Below the pieces are notes generated by a model. It searched no databases. It saw only the letters and a program-made list of their open reading frames with translations, and was not told the origin of the DNA. From Parasitella parasitica (lineage: Eukaryota; Mucoromycota; Mucoromycetes; Mucorales; Mucoraceae), in NCBI GenBank assembly GCA_025201805.1, contig MU619274.1, forward strand, positions 7,227 through 31,344: 24,118 nucleotides of DNA. The letters are read 5' to 3'. Shown piece by piece: positions 11,439 to 21,200 of the stretch (position 1 is its first letter; each line of letters opens with the position of its first letter). A program made the position numbers and the translations under genes.

Positions 11439-12438
11439 TGCATTTTTTTTTGATTTTTTTTTTTCCTTTTTTATTTTCAATCAAGGTTAATCGCATTTGA
11501 GAAAATGGAATGAACCCTTTTCTAAAAACTTTTTTTTTTTGGTTATAGAAATGGATGCTCACTCGCGATGTTTGTGTCTTGTTGTATTCATCTGACCATT
11601 CTTGTAGAATTACATGAAGCAACTTGGTGTCACGATCCATCATACTAAAGTTTAAATGTGTCAACACGTGTAACAATTAAATTGGTCAGTTAAATATTGA
11701 TTTTACCTAACAGCTATATGCTCCTCATCACGCTCAGTTTCGGTAATGATAGCATCTTTAAATACGACTTTCACGATATGGCCTTTATAAGTAAGCTCTT
11801 CATCAAAATCAGCAGCTATTGGACAAATTAGTAGATGGCAGCTATAACGCTTGTTTTCACAGCTTACGAGGCAGCAGTTGAACCTTGATAGTCGACTCAT
11901 CCATAGAAGATTCCTCACTATAATTTGTAACATCATCCCATTCATCCCAGCATGATTGTTCATAATTATCGACATAGGTTGTGTTTAGTGATCCATTGCC
12001 ATTGTACTGCGCAATGCCAGAGGCCAACTTGTCTTTGGTGTTTCCATGCTCAAAGGCATACTTGGACACAATATTGTACAAGTTGTCTGTAGAATAAATC
12101 TTGATAGTGACATATCCAGGAGGATCTACCTTTTTGAAAACCCTCTCGACCAGTTTTGCCCAATGTGTTCTTAGAATCGCTATTTTAGAAAATGTCAGCC
12201 CGTAGTTTCATTCGACACAGTGGTGAGTATACTTACGTGCAATGTAAAATGCCAAAGAAAGCGCAACAAAATCGTTTCCAAAGTACTTTTGCCCCAAACT
12301 CACTAACCTTTCACCGAGAACATTCTTCCAAATATTTTCGTCTGAAATCTTTTCAAGAAAGGTTAAAAAAAGGTTCATGATTGTGCCAATACGAGCAACA
12401 GGGTTGATGGCATTCATTGTGATTAAAGCGTTGGTCAT
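10352..12438 (-). CDS. BCS1-like AAA ATPase (mitochondrial chaperone family)
   Basis: Seven minus-strand exons (12438-12237, 12179-11868, 11815-11707, 11644-11563, 11372-11142, 11090-10868, 10803-10352) join to 536 residues. The N-terminal half has a hydrophobic stretch (residues about 53-69) and a BCS1-type domain. The AAA core has RGYLLYGPPGTGKT (Walker A 298-305), SIVIIEDIDHLFE (Walker B 345-352) and the second region of homology MIFMTCNNLNKITPALLRPG with arginine-finger candidates R404/R407. YTKRGIPHRRGYL before Walker A is typical of BCS1. BCS1 translocates the folded Rieske protein across the mitochondrial inner membrane. This protein is longer than yeast BCS1 (456) and has an acidic insert (about residues 125-165) and a charged C-tail, so it may be a divergent paralogue rather than the Rieske chaperone. 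Intron 4 is unusually long (190 nt) with an A31 run on the coding strand. Confidence 0.87.
11406..11436. repeat. T31 homopolymer (A31 on the BCS1-like coding strand)
   Basis: An uninterrupted run of 31 T lies in intron 4 of the BCS1-like gene, followed by further T-rich sequence to about 11480. The run length may be affected by sequencing slippage. Confidence 0.85.
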
Positions 12439-12491
12439 CTTTTGTTGTGTTGGGAACGTTGAATGGGAAAGAGAAAACGAAGTTTTACCAT
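12435..12491 (-). promoter_or_regulatory. 18-codon upstream ORF ending on the BCS1-like start codon
   Basis: An out-of-frame ATG (12491-12489) opens a frame beginning MVKLRFLF. Its TGA (12437-12435) overlaps the main ATG (12438-12436) as ATGA. Its ATG is very close to the transcription start predicted from the TATA box, so it may or may not be in the mRNA. Confidence 0.35.
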
Positions 12492-12930
12492 GACAAAACA
12501 GTACCAATCCCTTTTATATATAGTCATCATCTTGAATACTGCGGTTCATTTTACATATAATCGACTGCGGTAAACATAAATGCAAATAAATGATATTTAC
12601 AAGATTTGCAATACAGAGGAAAGGATGTCGCAGCAAGTGAATGCGGCATAAAGCCTTGGGAGATAGGTATTGCTAAACGTAGCTGCCATGTAACACGACA
12701 GCCACTTGTTAGGTGACACTAACTGATATTACTACGCATGGACATTTAGTTTCGAAAATATACAAAGAGAGAATTTATGGAATCTCTTTACTATCGACAC
12801 TGTAATTAAAAGATGTGTACAATTTAGGCACTGTATATTCAGGTTTGTTATATGTGTAGTATTGCCTTGTGCAAGGTCTGTATGCTACAATATATATAGT
12901 CAAACTGTTGAAATTTTACCTGCAAATAAT
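12439..12930. other. Upstream region of the BCS1-like gene, left of the repeat array
   Basis: After the TATA box (12511-12522) there are about 400 bp of AT-rich sequence with no supported frame. A short perfect hairpin, CCTTGTGCAAGG, occurs near 12865-12880. A further, very degraded copy of the downstream repeat may be present near 12840, but I cannot align it with confidence. Confidence 0.45.
12511..12522 (-). promoter_or_regulatory. TATA box of the BCS1-like gene
   Basis: TATATATAAAAG on the minus strand lies 73-84 nt before the ATG at 12438. The predicted transcription start is about 12490, so MTNALITM is the first in-frame ATG of the mRNA. Confidence 0.65.
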
Positions 12931-12934
12931 TTCT

Positions 12935-14281
12935 GCTAGCTATAGATGTGCCCCTTATTCGAGTTAAAGTGCCTCTCAGATAGCCCTGATCATGTATGTA
13001 TTGATGACAAGCTTCAAATATTACTATTTTTTGGGGTTTATTTCAAAAGGTTCCGACGTTTATATGTATTGCTTAGGTGAAACTCACCATTTTCTGCTGG
13101 TAACTTTCTACATACGGATATATTTGTAGATATGCATGTTTTAACAGTTAGTTATAGTGCTGCTTATTAACCTCTGTATTTCCAAATTCGATCTCGGTTC
13201 TTAACGCCTCATTAAGTAGAAATTAAGGTTAATAATGTCTGCAAATTGTCTGTCGACCATGAAATTAAGACTGATAATGTGCATAACTTTTGATAGACAC
13301 GTCGCTCAAGGGAAATCAAGTAATGCTCAGATAGCGATGATCGTTCCTGATTTGATGGCGCATAAGACGGGCTTTAATTTGCTCTTCATTGCAGCCTATC
13401 AGCGATTATTTGCAATTTTGACATGTAAATTTGTGATATCATCTGATAACTTTATAGATATCAATAAAATCATAAATACCAATACTGTAGTTAGATATCG
13501 CCATGTCAAAGCTATGTTTTCCAGGTTAAATCTCGGCTTCACGGCCATTTTAGCAGAAGTTATGAGTAAAAATATCTGATTATTATAATAAATTAGGAAA
13601 AATAAAATTGTTTTTGCACATAACTTTTGATAGAGACATCGCCCAGTGAAAAGCAAAATATGTTCAAATAGATGATCATAATATATGTTTTAATAAATCA
13701 TAAATACAGGCTTTATTTGGCTGTTTATCGAAGGTTAATAGCGCTTATATATAATTTTTCATATTTGAAGATCATTTGTTTTCTGTTGATGATTTTATAG
13801 GAGATATCGTATTTTTATTCATAAAAATATGCTTGGTAGATAGCGTTGATATGTCGATATGATTTCCAGGTTCGACATCAGTTCTGTAGTTTTATTTATA
13901 GCCGATATTATGACCTAAAAATGTGTGCTATATGAGATATTTAACAACTATTCGTATATATTTTGAATTTTAGACTATAATGAGAAATGAACCATGCCAA
14001 ATTCGAAATATAGTAAATATTGACGTTATAGTAGAGTGATGATGATCTGTATGTCTCTTTTGTATCATTTCAAGCGACAAATAATCAGTGTGTATCGTAA
14101 AAGTCATATTCGAGCTGAATTCTATAAAAAGTTGCTTTATAATTTTAACAAGAGCCGTCAATGAGGTGTTTTTGTCAGCGGTACTATATAAAGGCGAGTG
14201 ATAACCAAGCAAACCTTTCTCGTCTTCTTTTGCTTTATGATTCTTTCTCGGCTTAACCAAACACGCTCTTATTTTACTAGT
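12935..14281 (+). repeat. Diverged tandem repeat array, four units of about 340-370 bp
   Basis: Landmarks recur at a steady spacing. TTTCCA followed by a TTCGA/TTAAA-like stretch is at 13179, 13518 and 13863 (spacings 339 and 345). CATAACTTTTGATAG begins at 13282 and 13619 (337). A CTCAGATAG-type site is at 12975, 13326 and, altered, 13664. A GGGTTTATTT/GGGCTTTAATTT/AGGCTTTATTT site is at 13033, 13369 and 13708. TCTCGGCTT occurs at 13531 and again near 14245, two periods on. Units are roughly 12935-13275, 13276-13614, 13615-13950 and 13951-14281. They are strongly diverged, AT-rich and not coding: an open frame in unit 2 (13235-13579) is not kept in the others. No terminal inverted repeats or transposase are seen. 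It is probably an old satellite-like or transposon-derived array. Confidence 0.7.
14185..14192 (+). promoter_or_regulatory. TATA box candidate of the glyoxalase II gene
   Basis: TATATAAA lies 90-97 nt before the glyoxalase II ATG, inside the last unit of the repeat array. A second, weaker CTATAAAAAG lies near 14123. Confidence 0.5.
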
Positions 14282-15210
14282 ATGATTATCAAACCTGTTA
14301 AATGTCTCAAGGATAAGTAAGTTATAGACGCATTGTGTCGAAAATTGTTTCCTAATGTCAAACCAAAAGTTACTCGTATATTCTATTAGACCAAGTATCC
14401 AAGCAAGGTACAGTATGAATGTCTAAAGTCGAACAAAATAACTGTAGTGGGGTCCTAAGGCTATCAATATTACATTATTAGCTGCTGCTGTCGATCCGGT
14501 TGAACCAGATAACGTTTTAAAGGCGCTCGAAGCTTACCCAGATTACAAGTTGTCCATGTAACCATCATTTGCATTGCTAATACGAAAACAACTAAATTAG
14601 AAATAGGATCTTGACAACCCATCATCATTGGGATCATGCTGGTGGCAACCCTAAATTATTACAGAAATTTCCTGTAACATGTTATGGGGGATCAGATCAA
14701 GTAGATGGTGTTAGCCACATCCTCAAGGACAACGAAACCATTCAACTTGGAGATTTAACCATCAAAGCGCTTTCCACGACGGGCCATACCATGGACCACA
14801 TTTGCTACTATATTGCACACGGCCAAGATCGCGCTGTATTTACAGGCGATTGTCTTTTTTCGAGTGGATGCGGTAGGTTTTTTGAAGGAACACCTGCAGA
14901 CATGTGGAGAGCTTTGTCAAAGTTATTACTGCTTCCTGACGACACCAAGGTTTATTTTGGGCATGAATACACCGTTAGCAATCTTAAATTTGCGCAGCAT
15001 GTCGAAAAAGACAACCAAGACATCCAAAAGAAATTGGAATGGGCGAAACAAGTTGGATGTACTACGCCTTCCACTATCGAGAACGAAAAGTTAACAAACC
15101 CTTTTATGAGAGTTGATCTTCCTGCCGTTGCCAAGCTAATTACTCATGATAGCAGCTCATCTGTTACCAATGTATTGGGGAAGCTTCGTAAAATGAAGGA
15201 TAATTTTTAG
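14282..15210 (+). CDS. GLO2: Hydroxyacylglutathione hydrolase (glyoxalase II)
   Basis: Four exons (14282-14316, 14370-14407, 14482-14557, 14607-15210) join to 250 residues, the normal family length. The N-terminus MIIKPVKCLKDNYSYILLDQ is typical: the KDNYSY motif is restored only when the first intron is removed. The metallo-beta-lactamase metal site is THHHWDH with H55, H57, D59 and H60, completed by H110 (TTGHTMDH), D131 (FTGDCLF) and H169 (YFGHEYT). CGRFFEGTP and NPFMRVD near the end match the glutathione-binding side of the family. It hydrolyses S-lactoylglutathione to D-lactate and glutathione, the second step of methylglyoxal detoxification. No mitochondrial presequence is visible, so the protein is probably cytosolic. 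Its promoter lies in the tandem repeat array and its stop is 29 bp from the stop of the convergent cytoskeletal gene. Confidence 0.95.
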
Positions 15211-15239
15211 TCTTTTATTAAATAAAGTATACAATGTAT
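15211..15239. terminator. Shared 29-bp convergent 3' junction with opposed poly(A) signals
   Basis: Only 29 bp separate the two stop codons. The + strand contains AAATAAAG near 15221-15227. The minus strand reads AATAAAA from the TTTTATT at about 15212-15218. Each signal would place cleavage inside or past the other gene's end, so the two mRNAs very likely overlap in antisense. Confidence 0.6.
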
Positions 15240-18200
15240 TTATTTTGATAATGCTGGTGGCGCCACTGGTGGAGCTGCTGCTGGTGCCTTTTTCTCTTTT
15301 CTTCTAGCTATACGTCTTTTGGTGTAGTCATTCATATGGCTATTATTCATACTGCCGCCGCTGGTATTTGTTGTGCTGCTGCTACTGCTGGAGTGGATGA
15401 AATTGTTGGGAGCCTTTCTCATTTGAACTTGCAACTGATTTCCGTGAGAATCGACCGCAATGAATTTATTGCCTTCTATATAGCCACTTGTAGTTGTAGA
15501 TGCCGAATGGCTGGGAGATCCGGTTATATTACCTGCACTAGGACGGCGCTGTTGCTGTCTACGCGTCTCGATGAAGCCTTCCTGGATGGTAGGCGATTTT
15601 GGCTCCTCTTCTTCAGGTATAGCTGCAGTCTTCTTTTTATGTCTAGGGATAAAATCACCTTCCAGCAAAGCGTGATCTCTCAAAAACTGGGACAATTCTG
15701 TCCAACCGCCACCAACACGCACCATAACCATTTTACTTTTAAGCACTCGACAATAGGCCAGCTTGGGGTTCAAATTACCAAACCAGTATCTGCCGACTTC
15801 TCCAGGAACCATCTTGACTTTGACGCGGTAAGGCGTTTCATTCACAATACGGCCAATTTCAATGTCCAAGTCGTTATCAGGATCTGCAACATAGCTGTTG
15901 AGCGGTGGTTTGGTGGTAGTTTTGGACGTTCTTGGCTTTAGATGTGTTGCTGATTTAGAAGGTTGATGAGGAGGGGGAGCTAAATATCGAGATGGCAATC
16001 TTGTGGTGCTTGTGGTGCGAGATGAAGATGACGACGATGATGTGCTGCTCGCAGTGGGTGACAGCCTCTGTCTTCCTACATCTCCTCGATCACGCAACAA
16101 CGAAGATGCTTTTCTAGTCGGTAGTGATGATTTTCTGATTCTGGCGTGCTGATCTTGGCTGTCTTGTGAGGTGTCAATTGTACGGCTAAGCTCAATTTTG
16201 CGAGTTTTGAACTGCTTTTTGATGCTCATCCATTTACGGTCCATCTCTTGGAGCTGCTGATGCACTGCCTCACCGCCTTTCTCTGTCAATTTTGTAACGC
16301 TCTTTGCCTGTTCTTGCGCTAATGCCAGACTGGGTACGATCTTGCGTTCATAGTATTTGAAGCGAGCATCCAATTCAATCAGCTTAGCCTGTAAATCAGT
16401 ACGACTCAACGTCCTTATTAACGAATGGTGCGGCGCCGATTGGCTTACAGCTTCTTCCAGAGAGCTCTGCAAAATTTCGATATCGTCAACTGTACTCAAA
16501 AAAATCCCTATCGCCATGCATTTTTCTAAAGCAGTATATTTTGCAATATACATCTGCTGGAGAGTCTTTATGGACTGTTTGAGCTCAAGATGTTGTCTTG
16601 TAAATGTGATGTCAGCATCAAATTCAGCCATTAGTCCATCAAGCTCTTCCAACTCTTGTTCAATCTGAGGTAGCATTTCTGATTCTGTAGCCTTTAGGTG
16701 TTTTTCTATGTCTTTTACTTCTCCTTGACGAGGCAAAGACGTCAATGCTGGAATATTTGCGTTTTCGGCCTCTTTTTTCACTACGGTAGACGCAGTTTCT
16801 TCGTCGTCTTCGTCCGTTGCTACTTGAGTTTTATCGTCGTCCTCATCGTCCACAAGGTCAGGCTTGGCGTCATAATCGTGCAATCGAGTTCTATCCAGAT
16901 AGTCTTTTGTTTCTCCAACCAAGGCCATCAAATGCTTCATTTTGCGAGCCAAGCCGACTCCTCGAGTAGTCTTCTCAATCTCTTCTTGTACTATTTTCAG
17001 ATCAGTTTGCGTCTTTTGCCACTGATCCTTGACATCTCCAGTTGTGGGTATGGCGATGCGATTCACCATCTGCTGCGCAATCTCTTGATCGCATTGGACA
17101 GATTCTACTTCTTGTGATAAATCCAAGAATGATTGTATCACCTTGTGGAAATCGCTCATTTTTTGTGCTAGACTTGCAAGGTCCAGTGCTGCAGATTCAT
17201 CTTGATCCTTCAAGTCAGCAAGAGCAGTTTGGCAGTTTGTAAGCCATGATCTAATGTTCTCTGCACTCTTGTTATGGCCCAGAACACGACGCATGACATC
17301 GTTAATCTGCGCTTTGCCATTCAATTCAGCATCCAAATCAGACATTGCCTTTCTCAAATCTTGCTGCATCTTGGTACAGTCAACATTGTATTTCCTGGAA
17401 ACAGCGTCAATACGGGATTCAATGCCAATCAATTGGTGCTTGAATGCTTGTTGAGTTGCTTCTCTGGTGATATACATGGCTGATACTTGTTTGTACACCG
17501 CGTCTAGTGCTAGTGCGTCGGTGATGTTGTCAGGAATACTGCCAGACTGTATAGCTTCAACTTCCTCATTGATTTGGCTGCAAAGTGACGCTACCAACTG
17601 CTCGCACTCGGTCATGTCCACGTGCTGCAGCGCAAAGGTCCTCTTTTCAGATAATAGCAGAGACGCTGCATCTACCTGTTTAATCAAGTCTTCATACCTC
17701 TCCTTGAATCTGGCCATATTGTCATCCTCCTGTGGTATCGAAGTTGCAATATCCAGACAAGCAGCTGCACGGTGTTTCAGCAAGACCAGCAGCGATGCAT
17801 CTTGGTCCAAGAAAGTAGGCACAACGTCAGAGAGCTCAAAGCGATCTAAGCGTCGCAATACGCCCTCCAGTGCTTCATCCTTGATATCATTCAACTTGGA
17901 GTGTACCTCTTGCCACTGAAGAAGGGATTTGATGCTGGTTTGATGGTAGTTGGCCAGCTCTTGTCGGGTTTGTTTCCACTGCTTTTCCAACTGTGATTGG
18001 CGGGTATCGATCTCTTGCAGATCACTCACCTTGTTGAGCTGCAAAAAGCGATAGAAAGATCGCTGCTCGTCGTATTTCTCTTGATCCAGCATTTGGCAGC
18101 AATTATGATAGTCAGAGCTGACATCATGAAGTAACGCTCTGTCGTGTTCCATATCGCCTTGCATAACAGTAGGCTTTTGAGTCAGCGTATTAAAGGCGTC

Positions 18201-21200
18201 TTGTACGGTTGTAATCAGGGATTCCAAAGTTGCCGTACCCTGGGCGTAGTCTTGCTTTAAACGGTAGTGATTGGCTTCTGTAGATCGCAAATGGATCTGC
18301 TCTTTTAAAGCCTCGTAATAGGCTGCTGCGTCTGCGACATCTTCAGCTTTTTGAGCTTGCAATTTCAGTTCTGAAAACTTTGCATTTAATGCTTGCAACT
18401 CATCCTGCCATCGCGTACACATTGCCTCAGTGATTTGTCCCACATCCTGCTGCGATTCGTGCTGGATTTTTTCACACTGTGTGTTGAATGCTAGAAGCAA
18501 ATCCATGAATTCTTGATGGCGCAACTCTTGCTGTCGTTGCTGCTGTATTTTGGCAATATTTCTCTCCAACTGCTGCCATTTCAGAGCAATGTAGGCTTGT
18601 TTGTCATGAATACGTTGGGCGCTTTGAGCTGTATCCTCTACATCGTCGTTGCCTTGCTGTTGCTGTATGACTGCTATGCATTTGCTGGCAGCAACCTCCA
18701 GACCATGGACAGATGCAGTGTAATTGGTGATGGCTGACTGTAACGCATTGACATGGGCAACGGCAGATTTCAAGTCTGTAGCGTCGTCATTGAGCAATTT
18801 ATGCTTGGCATCAATCCATCCGTCGACCACACTAGCCTCTGCAAAGTAGGATGCTTCGGCAGCTTTTCGACGCGATAATCTCTCCTTGGATTTGAGAATA
18901 GCTTCTAACGTAGATCCCAACTCAGTTAGTCGAGATTGACGAGCCTTGAGCATGTCTTGTAGGCCAGCATTATGGCTTGTGTCAAGCTCACGAGCGCGAG
19001 GATTGTGATCCCGGTAGTGGCGAACAGGATAGGTCATTGTTTGCTCAATTAGAGCGTTCACTTGATCTACACCCTGCTTGTACTCATCCAGCTCTTGCGA
19101 CGATGGCTGAGGTAAGGACAGCAAGGTGGACTTTTTGGATTCTGCTAGCGCCTCCACCTGATTGATTTCATGCACAATGACACATAAAGTCTTTTGCTGC
19201 TCCATGACCTTGTCCAGGAATCGGTCTTGCTGCTCTAGACTGTGCTTGGTGCTCTCCAGGCTGGCTTTACGGCGGAAAATAGGCTCTGTCTGCTGCTGGA
19301 TGACTTGATCGAGTAGAGCATCCATAGCTTCAACATGGATAGTCGTGGCCTGGTGCAGCTTAGCCACCTTCTCAGTCAGATCCAAATCCATATCAGTTGA
19401 GGGAGACCAACGAGCATAAAGCTGGATAAATGATTCAGTGGCTAGTTCTTTGTTGGCACACGCTTGCAATTCTTTGTCCACCCAAAAAGCCCAGTTGTGG
19501 CGTTCTTGTATTTGTCGAATTTCGGTCAACTGCGCACCGATGGTCTCTTGAAGTTTGCTTGACAGATGGAGCACGTCGCTTTGCTGCGAGTTTTCCAATA
19601 CTGCATTAGTGGCAACTTTGAATGACTGGATGAGAGAGGCGTACGCGCTTTTGAGATCATCTTGTCCCAATAAACAGTGCTCCAAGACAAGGCGATACAC
19701 CTCCAATTGTTTGGCCAGCGACTGCAATTTCTGATTACCTCCGCCTTCACCATCAAATGTTGAAACCCACCATGCTTTTTGATTGATCCATTCAAGCATT
19801 GTTTCTTGCAAGCCGCTCAAAGTTAAAGATTGGTCCAGCCACGACTCGTACCAACGGGCACGATCCTTGCAAACCTGTAAATGATTCTTGAACTCTTTGA
19901 TAGATTGGCCCAGTGTGTTCCAAGAGACTTGCAGCGCTGCCAATGGTTTCTCAGTAATGCTAGAATTAAGCATGTTACAGTCATCGTTGGCCATGGCTGT
20001 TTGTAGCTGTGATAGTTGCTGCTTGGCATTTTCAACATTTTGCTCACACTGCTGATATTGCACGTCAAAGTCACTTTCAAGCTGGTTTTCCTGGCACACT
20101 GCTTGATTATCTAGCGAGATGGTACCCAATGTCAAATCAAAGCTGTAGGATGCAATGCTGGATGTTATTTCAGTGATGGTCGTTGTTATCTTTTGTACCT
20201 GCAGACACCACTGCTCCAAACGCACACGGTACTTTAATCCAACATCCAAACGCTGCACCATTTCAACCAGCGTATTGGCTAGTACCTGTAGATCAGTGTA
20301 TGCTCTGTACACGGCAGTAGCTACCTCTGTTGAAATCTCATCGTCGTTTGTAGATGGGCGTGTTGTACGAGCATCCTCGGAACACACAGGGTATGGAAGC
20401 TGTGAGCCTAGCATTATCCATAATTGGACCACCTGCTGATTGAACTCCTGCACAGCGTCCTTCAAATGGTGATTTTCCTCCATTATCATCACAGAGTCGA
20501 TAGCCTGTTGAATATCAAGTCTAATTTGACGTCCTTGAGCTTGAAGGTCACCGACTTGATGTGTGAAATCAACCAACGCGTCGTTCTGATCCAGAACCTG
20601 CTGAGCATAGAGTAACAAATCATTGAGATTCTGGAAGCTTTGGCGTAGTGTGTCTTGGCGGCGTTGGACATACTCTATGGCCGTTGATATGTCGGTTGCT
20701 TCTTGAGACAATCCTATTTGTCAGAGAGTATTAGTCATCAACATTTGTCAATTGGTTTTATGATGGGCAAAAACTTGCAACGTACCAAAATCACTGACCA
20801 GGTCATTATAGACATCATCCACAAATTTCAATTGGTCGCTGTAAAACGCCTGTACCTTTGCAACCAGATTGCCACATTCCTGACGTCTTTGAGAGCTGGA
20901 GGTATCACCGACATCAGTACTATTGCTATCCTCCTCATCCTGATCCATCATAATAGAAACCCTCCATTGCGCCTTGCGAGAAACAAAGTCCCACACAGCA
21001 AATGTATTGTTGGACAGCCACAAGGTCGCCTTGGCATGCTGTGTTTCCCAAGATATACGACGACCCAGGACATCCAGCCTCACGCTATGCACCTGCAGTG
21101 CCTCTTCCAAGACATCTAACTGGTCCTTCAAAGCACCCATGCCGTCATGTAGCGCTGATACCTGGGCCGAGATCATGTTGTGCTGTGAAGAGGATGATTG

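Noticed and set aside
12192-12380. 62-residue + strand frame
   Set aside because: It is antisense to exon 1 and intron 1 of the BCS1-like gene.
12438-12507. N-terminal extension of the BCS1-like protein to 12507
   Set aside because: The upstream frame begins at TTG, not ATG, and lies between the TATA box and the predicted transcription start.
13235-13579. 114-residue + strand frame and an overlapping minus-strand frame (13399-13656)
   Set aside because: Both lie in the tandem repeat array and the frames are not preserved in the other units, so they are chance openings or remnants at best.
15336-15941. 201-residue + strand frame and many similar ones up to 22508
   Set aside because: They are antisense shadows of the long spectraplakin-like coding exon, whose codon bias keeps the opposite strand open.
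20709-20790. Two separate large minus-strand genes instead of one
   Set aside because: A GTACGT..CAAATAG intron joins the two frames exactly with a restored glycine codon. The right-hand frame has no poly(A) signal in the gap and the left-hand frame has no ATG at its start.
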